Of a stretch of DNA of 64,000 nt, positions 10,800 to 20,366 are shown one piece after another. Below the pieces are notes generated by a model that saw nothing but the letters and a program-made list of their open reading frames with translations, did no database searches and was not told the origin of the DNA. Within the stretch, counting starts at the first letter, position 1, and each line of letters begins with the position of its first letter. The stretch comes from Prochilodus magdalenae (Eukaryota; Chordata; Actinopteri; Characiformes; Prochilodontidae), in assembly GCA_024036415.1 (NCBI GenBank), contig JAMWET010000754.1, forward strand, positions 124,001 to 188,000, written 5' to 3'. The position numbers were made by a program, and so were the translations under genes.

Positions 10800-12520
10800 T
10801 TGCAGCTGGGTCTTTTCACACAGTTTGAAACCAGGAACCAGTGTATTTCCCCTACATTTGAGCTAGTCTTCAACATGGCTGTAAAACAAGGTTCTGTATT
10901 TACTGCCCACTGATGGAACACCGTTGGGTATTATGTAAAACCGGAAGAGCAACTATAGCTTCATGGAGACCAATGTTGCTTTGGAGCACCATATGGCATG
11001 GAATGATTCTACAGGAAAAAGCACTGAGATCTTTCAGCAGTTCTCAAAGAAGGACACATTTTTCCTGAGGGGATCGGGACTGGGTCTTTCTGGAGTTGAC
11101 GTGTATCACCTGTATTGGGTCATTGTGTAGAGCAATCATTAAAGAGAGAGTTGTAATTGAGGCACTTCTTGGTTTAGCACAGTATTTGCAGTTGAATGAG
11201 TTTTCAGGGAAAATGACACCAATATTAAAAAAATGCTTTCTGTTAAACTTGGTAGAACTTCAATGTTGACTTTTAAAACTTTACTAAGTTTTGAAACTCT
11301 TATTTAATGTCTATCACCCATGATTTGAGCTCATCTTCAAATCTGTTGCACATGGTTGCTAAAAATAGGTTCTAGACTTAGTGCCCACCGATGGTACACT
11401 GTAGAGTATTAAGAAAAACTAGGAGAATGGCTGTTCCAGAGCTTACTGGAGACAAATGTTGCTTCAAGCACCATATGGCATGGAATGAGCTTACAGAAAA
11501 ATAACTTCTTTCTGCTTTTTAATGGGATTTTGGGGGGACTGGTGTGGACTAAATCATCCTGCATTTTTAAACCTGGAGCCAATGTATGTCACCTTGATTT
11601 TTAAACTTGAGCTTACCATTTTTAACTGAATTGTTTTAAAACACTGTTTGTTAAATCGAAGAAGAAGCTTTTCATCGAGGGTGGTAAGGTATTCATGGAA
11701 ACAATTTTGTTCAAAAGTGTCAACGAAATTTTAAACTGAATTTCAGAATATATTCATCACTGCTGAGGGAACATCTTTAGTCATTGTGTATCTTTAGTCA
11801 TCATGTAACCGGGGGAACTAGACTTTACAACACAAACACACAATTACCTTAGAGGACCAAATGGCAAATGGCAAAAAATTTTGATTTTTTTGCTGAATTC
11901 CTGCTTTTGTTTGATTTTATGCCTTTTGGAACTGTGACTATGATAGGATACACAGAAATGAAATCAGGAGCCAATATATAGAGCTGTGCAAAACCTTTCC
12001 ATACCTTGTTTAATACTGTTTACTTTTGCTGTGTGTTCACCTCTAATATCTCCTCTAATGTCTCTATAATAAATGCAAACAAGCATCAATGCAGTAAAAA
12101 CTGTAATTACATAATTTCAGAAAATAGTAGGTCATAGTAGTAGATGACCTCTCCACTCGTATTGAGCATAGTTTCTGGGCAATGAAATGCTTACTGCCCA
12201 ACAGCTTTTTCCTTTGGGATCAGTGAAGTGTTATCTTACCTTATCTGTCTTTAATTATAAATTTCTGATAGTCCAATAGAACTTTTGAATGGTACTAAAT
12301 CACCCAAATTATGAACTTACCTAAGAAAAAAATGCAGCATAGTTGGCTGTAAAATGCTCACAGACGAGACAGCATCGGGTATTGTTAGAAATCTGAGGAG
12401 CACTATTCAAGGAAGCATCCTAATGGAGACACATGTTGCTTTAGGGAACCATATGGCATGGAATGAGTTTTCAGGAAAAGAACACTGAGATCTTTCAGCA
12501 GTTCATAAAGAGTGTAATCA
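10800..12520. repeat. Degenerate tandem array of long, irregular units (about 270-490 bp)
   Basis: Several blocks recur in the same order. The 'CCATATGGCATGGAATGA' block is at 10989, 11471 and 12449, with a weaker version near 11850. An 'AACCAGTGTATTTC-CC' type block is near 10837, 11308, 11577 and 11968. 'ACTGAGATCTTTCAGCAG' is at about 11023 and 12485. The shared order shows descent from one repeated unit by duplication, with later drift and indels. No coding potential was found and the family was not recognised. Confidence 0.6.
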
Positions 12521-12969
12521 GAACTCTCATCAGCGTCCTCATTTTGGTGAGCACAAATCCCTTTGACCTTCAGCACTGCTCGGTCTAGCCTGTGGTTCTG
12601 CAGGGGGAAAGTTGCTGGATGGTGGAGCAGCAGCAAGTGATTTTATCGGTTTGTGGGGAGGTGGCCTGTGGTTATAAAAGAGTGTATACATGCAAAGCCA
12701 AATCAATGAAGTGCATTACAGCCATGACCTACTGTGTGCTTACCACTCTATGTCAGATCAATGGGAAATTTGTGTGACCCGTATTTTCTGCTAAAGTAAT
12801 TAAGCTTTTATTGTATCTTTGTTTATAGTGCCATAAATACCACCCCAACACACGTGATTACTAAGACGTGAAATATTGCACCCCTGCTCTATAAAATAAC
12901 AGTTGTTCATATCAGAGAGTGCCACCAGCAATGTGCAAAACGGACCACCATTTATGTATATTTTTCTAT

Positions 12970-13105
12970 TTTGTAAACATTTCATGATGAAAGGACCAAT
13001 AGAAATGCTTCCATTGAAGTGACTTCTTTACATGAACCTACATTTAAAGATAGGATTTTTGCCTCCCGATGTGGAGAAATTATTTTGGAGAGGCATGTTT
13101 TTGCA
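12970..13105 (+). mobile_element. Partial copy of the short inverted-repeat element best seen at 40586
   Basis: It shares 'ATTTCATGATGAA-GGACCAATAGAAATGCT', the 'GACTTCTTT' block and a right-hand 'TTTTGGAGAGGCATGTTTTTGC' segment with the other copies. The left end is degraded. It is non-coding. Confidence 0.5.
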
Positions 13106-13890
13106 AAACCAAGAGAAATGATCTCATTCATGTTCTTACTATGGGCAGCGGGTAAAGTGTCCTTGTCATGCTGGTGCAATAATTAGATATGACTTAACAG
13201 TAGCAGGTGTGTAACATTAGAAGCAGTGCTGGTCAGTGATGCTCTGTGGGACGGGAAATTGGTCCCACAGAGTCACTGAAACTATGCAGGTTAGGCAACT
13301 TCTTCTCCGCCCCTCCTCCCCCCACAAGACCTCAACAAGTTTAGAGACCATTATTTTTTAATATAATTCCCTGTGAGGTTTTTTTTAGGATACAACACCC
13401 AACAGCTTGCATGAGATTTCACAATTAGCAGCTCAAGAGGTCTTGCTAATTGCAGTTCTATGATACTTCAGTCACAACAACATGTCACTGTTGGCTCTCA
13501 CTGTCCAGCTAGTATCATGAGAAAATATTGATCCTTGATTAGTTCAAATTTATATTTGAATATATTACTGAGCTCATAGTTGTTGTGATGTTACAAATGG
13601 CAGGATTTACATATTCAGCCTATTCAGCTTACAGCTCTTTAGCCTGAAATGTATTGAGCTGAAATATAGTAGGCTCACAATGTTTTTTCGAATGAGGGCA
13701 GCCCATCAGGACAAAGGTCATTTATAGTTGAATGCAAATAAGTTTGTTTGGATGCTCTGGTCAAATTCCATGTTGATTTATATACATATATATATATATA
13801 TATATATGCACATATATGTAGCAAATATAAGTGAATATGCACATTCTCAACATACTTCTACACATTTTAGTACATAATTACTGTTTATTT
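13106..13890. other. Non-coding with a short (TA)n tract
   Basis: No gene or recognised repeat was seen, apart from a (TA)n run at about 13783-13808. Confidence 0.55.
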
Positions 13891-14060
13891 AGTGGCTGTC
13901 TAAAGAAAAACAAGTGTCGTCATTTTATGCGATGTTAGTTTCTGCATAATTTGACCTGAGCAGCTGTTCTTTATATTATGTGGAAATTTCATGATAATTA
14001 GACCAATAAAATGCTCCAAAATTGCTGATGATAAAATCTCTTTTCATTAGCCGTTTTGTA
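13891..14060 (+). mobile_element. Partial copy of the 40586-type inverted-repeat element
   Basis: The left end 'GGCTGTCTAAAGAAAAACA' corresponds to the left inverted repeat at 40596-40615. It is followed by 'TTTGACCTGAGCAGCTGTTC' and 'AATTTCATGATAATTAGACC', then 'AATGCTCCAAAATTGC'. The right inverted repeat is missing or too diverged to see. Confidence 0.55.
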
Positions 14061-14559
14061 ATATACATATGTATGTGCCATTATTATGTGCCAACTTCTT
14101 GTAGATCACTTTATTTATTTATTTATTTTGCAAAGTAAACAAAACAAATCCTAAAATGTACAAAAGCTATGGCACATTTTGTATTAAATGTATTTATTAC
14201 AATCTGCTAAACTCAGCAAATAAAAAGAAGTTATGGACTACAGTTTGCAGAAGATGCTGTACTCAGGTTTGTTCCCTGTGGAGTATGTGCAAAATTATTT
14301 TCAACAAAAAAAGGTACATTGTACCAGGACCTATGCATATAACTATACACACATCAGCCTTAAAGGTACATTAACAAAACAATAACAGCTTCTTTAATTC
14401 CAAGGAATAAAGAACATATGATCATATGAAAATAAAGAATGACTGTTATAAGTGCATCCTCTGGGGAGAAAACGAAAATCCAGAAAAATGAGCTCGTTAA
14501 AGACAGATGGAACTGGTGTGCACATAACTTACCCTGTAAATAATGCTTCAGTGGTCCCT
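14061..14559. other. Non-coding, AT-rich
   Basis: It contains an (ATTT)n run at about 14110-14129 and a short frame at 14156-14374 without motifs. Nothing else was seen. Confidence 0.55.
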
Positions 14560-15140
14560 CGTTTTAGGGTTATTAGCTCATTCCCACTAACTCCCAGCAA
14601 CAAGATGGTGTCTCAGGCGTGATATTCATTATCGTCCCCGTTTGCCGTTAATGCATTAAGCAAGCTTTAAAAAGCCGTCCTACCCTTTAACCTTCTCTGC
14701 ATGTAGTGTGGCGGGCGAGGGGAGAGGGGCTTGCGTTTGCTCGCCTGGAGCATTATGTTTAGTCGAAGTTGCAGTCTGTCACACCGTGATTTATCGCACA
14801 CAGAACTAATGGCGTCCTGTCGAGATAACATTTTATTGTACTCGAGAGCTGGGAGGGGAGAAAAAAAAAAGTAGCTGTCTTCATTTCCAGAATCACTGAA
14901 CAGTGACTGGTCAACGGAGCACTGAAGTGTTGTGATTTGCTGAATGAAGGATATTTTCTCCCCCCTCTCTCGAGCGAAACTTGGTTAATCTCAGGAAAAT
15001 TCTTCATTCAGGGAGACACATTCTTGGTGGAGCCACGCAGCTGTCAGAGCTTTGCAGTGTTTTCTTCTAAATGTGAAGTGTAACCTGGTTGCGGGATGAA
15101 ATGCGATTCAGGCATTTCGTGAGGGCGCCCGCGCTTTTTT
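14560..15140. promoter_or_regulatory. Candidate conserved cis-regulatory segment
   Basis: The segment is repeat-poor and compositionally balanced, unlike its AT-rich flanks. It contains homeodomain-like or octamer-like cores such as 'GCATTAAGC', 'TTCATTATCG', 'TTATTAGCTC' and 'ATTTATCGC'. It has no coding frame with domain content; the minus-strand frame at 14759-15007 is unremarkable. This texture is typical of vertebrate conserved non-coding elements. Conservation itself cannot be seen in one sequence, so the call is an inference. Confidence 0.33.
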
Positions 15141-15689
15141 TTTTCCCTCCTAGTTGGTGGAAAGAAAAGCTTGTCCTTCACTTCAGTGGACTTAGACATT
15201 GTGTATTCTGAAAGTGGGGATCAGGAACAACAGCTGCCACATTTACATTCAAATGACTTTCAAGAGGTTCTGCTTCATACTGGGCCCACCTACTCCCATG
15301 CAATTCCAACCAGGTACACCCATGCCTCGTCTAGCATACGGTGCTGGTCACTGGTGCATACTGACCAGACAAAGACATTTACAGGAATCCCGTTACTGAA
15401 AAAGCATCATTTGGCCCTCGGGTGTTTTAATAGTGTAATGGTGAACAGTGAAGAGTCACTCAGCTTGTTTCTCTGTTAATATAGATTTCCCTTTCTGTTG
15501 TTGAACCGGAGGTTTTGATGAATGCAGATGGCGGAGGGTGTGAAATTGAAGTTGAAGTGGTTTGTTTAGTTTAGTTTAATCAATCAAGGATAGCGGGTGA
15601 TGTGTAGAACGCAGAAAGGCTGGAGAAGAGTTATTGCTCACGTTGCTTGACAGCTGAAAGCAATAGAGCCTTTGAACGGAATAATTTAT
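15141..15689. other. Non-coding; short open frame without features
   Basis: Overlapping plus-strand frames at 15171-15479 and 15199-15399 have no recognisable motif, signal peptide or splice context. Nothing else was identified. Confidence 0.5.
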
Positions 15690-16320
15690 CAATTAATTGC
15701 TATTTGCTGTTAGCAGTGATAACGCTCCGTGTCAAAGAGAGGTCAGTGCCGGTTCTCACTTTATCCTTGCCATGTATTGTCTGCTTTGTTTAAGCATGCT
15801 AATGCACCACATGGCCTGCAAACGACCTTATCCCTTATTATCCCGCCATGCTGTGGGCAAAAAGATTTAAATGGCGTTTGATTCAGACAGTTTTCTGCTC
15901 CACACAATAGAAAGATGATGAATGCTCGCCATGTTGTTGCACTTTAATAAGAGGTAGCACTTGGCTTTCGGGCTCTTTTGTGTCAGACCCCACACGAGCC
16001 CAAGGCATCTGCCCCTTGGTCTGAGCCGTGGGATTCCCGCCCTCCGCGCGCTCTCACCTTCGGAATTATTGTGGAATTATGACGCGTTTCGTTTTGGATG
16101 CTCAGCCTTGAGTTTGATGAGCATCTTTGTATCATATTGATCTTCCTTTTCTATTTTTTGTCCCCTCTGCTGACATGGGCTATGAATGGGGCCTTTTTAC
16201 TTGATCCCGCTCATTGGCAATATGAGGCAGAGTCGGTCACTGAAGTCGTTTCAGGAAGAGGAGGAGGGTGGGGGGGGGGGTCGACAATGCATACTTGAGC
16301 CACTTTCAAGGCAGCGCGAG
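15690..16320. promoter_or_regulatory. Candidate conserved cis-regulatory segment with POU/homeodomain-like cores
   Basis: It includes 'AAGCATGCTAATGCACC' (an octamer-like ATGCTAAT core near 15795-15806), 'TTTAAATGGCGTTTGATT', 'GCACTTTAATAAGAGG' and 'GGAATTATGACGCG'. The block is free of recognisable transposons, except for an 11-base G-run at 16270-16280. No coding signal was found. The enhancer interpretation is inferred. Confidence 0.33.
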
Positions 16321-16324
16321 AGCT

Positions 16325-16700
16325 CAGGTTACCTCTCCTGAGCGGTCAGCAACAGAATGTCCATTGTGTCCTCCATTTCACGCTACACATGTAGCAATTT
16401 CAGCGATGATTCACATAAACCACTAGAAGCTAATCATGATCTCCGAGCCGGACGGCTCCAATTTCGGCTTTTGTCGCCGCGGCTTAATTTACTGTCAAAA
16501 AAACTTTTAACACGCCTCATATACATCCACTCCAGTTTATGAGTGTGGAATAACACTTTGCACCTATGCAGACAGCCTGTCTGCCTCGCTTATGTCTGTC
16601 ATAGATCTACTAGGGTAATGTTTATTGCGGCGCATTACTGCATGGGCATGACAATTATTAATCTGTGCAGCCTGGCCTAATGGAGGAAATGCACCGGCAG
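16325..16700. promoter_or_regulatory. Candidate conserved cis-regulatory segment
   Basis: This is unique, non-repetitive sequence with 'CATGACAATTATTAATCTG', 'GCTAATCATGATC' and 'ACCGGCAGTTATAAAACGG'. It continues the repeat-poor domain that starts at 14560. No coding frame fits it. Confidence 0.28.
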
Positions 16701-16974
16701 TTATAAAACGGCCGCGGGTGAACTGGCCTAAGGCTTGCTGCTACATAGCACAACCAAGCCCCTAAGAGCCATAGGAGAACATTTATAGCATCACATTTAA
16801 TGTTTAATGTGAGCCACAGAAACTGTAAAGGGCAACCTGACGTCTCTGTAAGCACATAATAATCGCAGAGCAATGGGTGGAATACACTGTTAAAAAGGAA
16901 ACATAATGAAGTAAGAAGAGATAAAAAGATGGGAAAAATATTGTGTTGCATTAGCTGTTTCTCGATAATTCTAT
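16701..16974. other. Non-coding, no recognised feature
   Basis: The minus-strand 114-codon frame at 16658-17002 overlaps this stretch. It shows no domain and is probably chance. Confidence 0.5.
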
Positions 16975-17160
16975 AAGATAAGATTTTCTTTGTTGATCCC
17001 AAAGGGAAATTACAGTGCTACAGCAGCGGTGAGACACATAGTACACATAAAAGCCACAAAAATAATATTGCTGTGAAAAAAATAGATAAAGAATAAATAA
17101 AATAAAATATAATAAACAAAACAAATAATAAAATATAAAAATATAATCTAATTCAATAAA
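16975..17160. repeat. Interspersed repeat fragment plus A-rich tail
   Basis: 'TTTGTTGATCCCAAAGGGAAATTACAG' (about 16988-17014) resembles the 'TTATTGATCCC..GGGGAAATT' piece common in fish retroelement debris. It is followed by an A-rich (AATAA/AAAAT)n tail from 17070 to 17160. The family is uncertain. Confidence 0.45.
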
Positions 17161-17639
17161 ATGGATATGTGGCTTTTCTTAAAGTGCAAAAGTACAATGT
17201 ATAACAAGTGCAGTGTGTAGATATATGGATGTAGAAGATATTTATAATCCTGTAGCGCATTTGCATGGTTGTGTGCAAACCTTTTGGCACCCACAGACAA
17301 ATGGCATGTTAGCAAATCCACTACAGAGAACACACTTCTGCACATTGTAATGCAACATGACTGTTTGTTTGCTGATTTTAAAGGGGCCATAATGCACCAT
17401 CATGGGAACAACATTTCTGAACTATTCAGAGACGTAAACTGTGGCATACAGAGTGGTTGGATGTGAAGTAGTTTATTGTAGTGGAACATACTGAACAGAC
17501 TCAAGTTTCTTTACAGTGGTGACCGGAACATAAATATAGCTTTTATTTACTATTCAAAACTAGCTTTAATATGTCATGCTGATGATGGTAAAATATCAGT
17601 TCACTTCAGTAGTGCAGTATTACGTTTTGGGATACTGTA
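17161..17639. other. Non-coding, no recognised feature
   Basis: A 'TTTTAAAGGGGCCATAATGC' word at 17376-17395 resembles words at 25062-25080 and, reversed, at 19812-19831. It may mark remnants of one interspersed repeat. No gene was seen. Confidence 0.4.
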
Positions 17640-17845
17640 TCCAGTTTGTGTGCTAGAGGGTAGTGAACCACATTTGTGATTGACGGGTCATCAGTTCGAT
17701 TCCCTAAACCAACAGGACAGGGCACCTAACACCCAACTGCTCCCCAGGTGCATGGATAGACTTCCCAGGCTACAAGTGTGTGGGTGGGTGTGTGTGGGTG
17801 TTTCACTTCACGGATGGGTTAAATGCGAAAGATGAACTCCTCTGG
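17640..17845 (+). repeat. tRNA-derived SINE (fish type)
   Basis: A Pol III B-box-like 'AGTTCGATTCC' lies at about 17693-17703, preceded by a degenerate tRNA-like head. It is followed by 'GGGCACCTAACACCCAACTG', 'CTCCCCAGGTGCATGGATAG', a GT-rich segment, and the tail 'GATGGGTTAAATGCGAAAG' plus 'GAACTCCTCTG'. These blocks, in this order, are the body of a widespread otophysan SINE. The copy is diverged and presumably inactive. Confidence 0.72.
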
Positions 17846-18507
17846 GTGCAGTCACATATGGCCTAAAGGTTCTAAACTCTACATTCATTTTGTGTTGTGC
17901 TTAAACCCCTTGGTGCTATATGCCAGTTTCCTATTCTATCTGCAGCCATTAGACTCTTCCACTGCAATGCCAAAAAGAGTGTGGGGGCAACCTGCTAACG
18001 TTAGCATTAGCAACCTAGCTGACTAGTAAACAGTTTTATACTATTACAGTCTTCCTAAAATTAGATTTTCAAAAATCGCAATATTACATTACATATACGC
18101 TGAGTATAAGTGGAGTCTGGATACAGTATCGCAATATATAGCAATATATAGAATCACAGCCCCCAGTATCATGGCATGTAGCTTTCTGCCAATACACAGT
18201 TTTTAGCTAAAATTGCCATACACCTGAACAAATAAGTTTCTTTGCGGTGGCTGTTTGAGGACTCTGGGGACTACTAAGGCCTATTTGACTATTTTCCAGA
18301 AAGCTGGTTCCAAACGCAATATCCCGTTACTACAGATGTGTCCTGACGTTCTGAAGTAGAAAGCTGTTTTTGCGAGCGCCCTCAGGACTGAAGAGTCCAA
18401 GTTGCATCATGGAATGAAGAGGTGAATATTCTACTGCGGTTGTTATTTGGAGAGAATCATCTTATTGGCTGGCACTGAGCTCCAGTGGCCATGCTGCAAC
18501 CCCAGCT
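17846..18507. other. Non-coding with a repeat-like 'ATCGCAATATAT' patch
   Basis: Sequence at 18060-18180 ('ATCGCAATATTACATTAC', 'CAGTATCGCAATATATAGC') resembles fish interspersed debris of the 'GTATCGCAATATAT' type. The rest is featureless. The plus-strand frame at 17823-18026 has no motif. Confidence 0.45.
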
Positions 18508-18790
18508 CAGAGAACAGGGGACAGAGAGAGAGAGAGAGAGAGAGAAAGGGGGAGAGAGAAGGAGAGTAAGCTTGAGCCGCTGATGAAACTCTTTCTGTCC
18601 TGTGACAGAGAGAGGACTCTGGGGACAAAAGGAGAGAGAGTGACATGGAGAGGGAAGGAGGAGGAAGGAAAAGAAGGAGACACATGGGAGAGAGGAGAGA
18701 AGAGAAGGAGAGAAAAAGAGGAGGAGAGGAAGAGAGGTAGAGAGACAAATGAAGAGGGGGAAGCAGAGGGAACAACTGAAGAAATTAGAG
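18508..18790 (+). repeat. Purine-rich (GA/GGA) tract
   Basis: It includes (AG)n at 18521-18545 and imperfect GGAGAG/GAAGGAG words from 18620 to 18780, interrupted by about 40 bases of mixed sequence near 18568-18605. A 17-base exact direct repeat, GAGAACAGGGGACAGAG, brackets it at 18510-18526 and 18811-18827. The frames across it are low-complexity translations. Confidence 0.8.
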
Positions 18791-18839
18791 CCCTTCATAG
18801 GCAGTTTTTGGAGAACAGGGGACAGAGTGACACGTAAAT

Positions 18840-19290
18840 AATCAGATGTCCTTATGGTGTTTGAAGGTTACATTAGCGGGACGCTCTTTCTGACAGCCGT
18901 CAACCCCGTTCCCGCCATCAGACTAACAAAGTGGCGCCCACATTTTCTGCATGTATGGCTTGCTCCCCTCTGATAGGCTTCCCCAGTGACATTTCATCAT
19001 GTGGCACGTAATCTTATGCAAGATGGTGAAATGGCAGATAATTTGCAGGTAATTAGACCCTAGTGATTTGCGGTTGAAAGGACACTGTAAGTGAGGTCTG
19101 TGTTTGAATGTCACCGGGGCAGTCACACCGGTGAAGGAGGAAATGTTTTTGCGTGGGTAATTGCGTAATCGCATGGGTGGTATATGACCACAGATTTCGT
19201 AATGCGGTGGCAGAGTGAATGGATAGCAGGGGTGGTGATTTACAGTATTGTGGTTCATGTCTTCTGTCTCAGAGAAGATTGAAGGTTTCA
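18840..19290. promoter_or_regulatory. Candidate conserved cis-regulatory segment
   Basis: This is a non-repetitive block with 'GCAGGTAATTAGACCC', 'CACGTAATCTTATGCAAG', 'GACAGCCGTCAACCCCG' and 'GGGTAATTGCGTAATCGC'. The 122-codon minus-strand frame over it has no recognisable domain. Its enhancer-like texture is inferred; conservation is untested. Confidence 0.3.
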
Positions 19291-20184
19291 CTTCTGATTT
19301 ATTGAATGTGTGCTGTACATTTGAAAGGGTCCATATCTTGGGAAATCACATGCTCTTCACTTTTCGTTCATTTTAAAAAGAACTTAATGCAGCAGGTGGT
19401 AGAGATGTGCAACATGACATGATGTTGCTTTTCTGAGCGTATCATGGATATTGCCCGTACTTAAAGAACAAAGGTCATTATGAGAGAGAAGAATTAGACT
19501 AGTTTGATATATCTCAACCAGGACTAGTTTTGTGAATAAGGAACTACAGCCAATCAGAACAACTGGCCGTTTCTATACATCACAGTTCATTACATACAAC
19601 AGATATGCTATCCATACACTATCCATAAATGGAAATGAGAAGCATTAATTTCCCCAAGAGTTTATATTTTATCCTTGTTTATAATGCCTCTAAAAACACC
19701 CTGTATTTCTTAGAGAGGTTGGAAATTGATCATTAATTATGTTAATTAATTTTAATTATGATGGAAGTCTTATGGGCTTCAGGGGAAAAATTTAAATACA
19801 AGAATAAAAGGCAGGATATGGTCCCTTTAAACAAAGCTGCAGAGAAATCCCGTTTGATTTGGATTCTGTCTGATACACATTCATATTGCATTGTGAAGCC
19901 TTCCACAGTTGGATTATTTATCTTAAGTCGCAAAACGACCATGTTTCATCAGGATGCAAGCGCGCCGCCAGAATGATGAAACAGCCGTTCTGTCAGTGTT
20001 GGGTTCAGATTTTTGTTTTTAGAAATGCTAGGAAGCAGCGTCCTGGTTTAAAATGTGTTCCTCTTTGTTTTATTTCTGTACATATGGGTTGTCCAATCGA
20101 TTGCTTTGTTTGCAGCACTGTCCTCACATCTTGTTCACCACATGACCTGAGGGGAAAGAGAGCCAAAGCTTTTAAAAGACGAGT
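19291..20184. other. Non-coding, no gene seen
   Basis: Contains 'GGATATGGTCCCTTTAAAC' at about 19814-19832, similar in reverse to words near 17376 and 25062, which suggests repeat debris. The long plus-strand frame at 19886-20434 owes most of its length to the adjoining GA tract. Confidence 0.5.
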
Positions 20185-20347
<163 letters not shown>

Positions 20348-20358
20348 CTTTTGAATTG

Positions 20359-20366
20359 TGACGTCA
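20359..20366. promoter_or_regulatory. Consensus CRE octamer TGACGTCA
   Basis: A perfect palindromic CRE, the site bound by CREB/ATF-type bZIP proteins, lies 12 bases past the (GA)n tract. A single octamer is weak evidence of function. Confidence 0.3.

Noticed and set aside
17690..17705. Possible tRNA T-loop (GTTCGATTCC)
   Set aside because: It belongs to the SINE at 17640-17845, with no tRNA structure around it.
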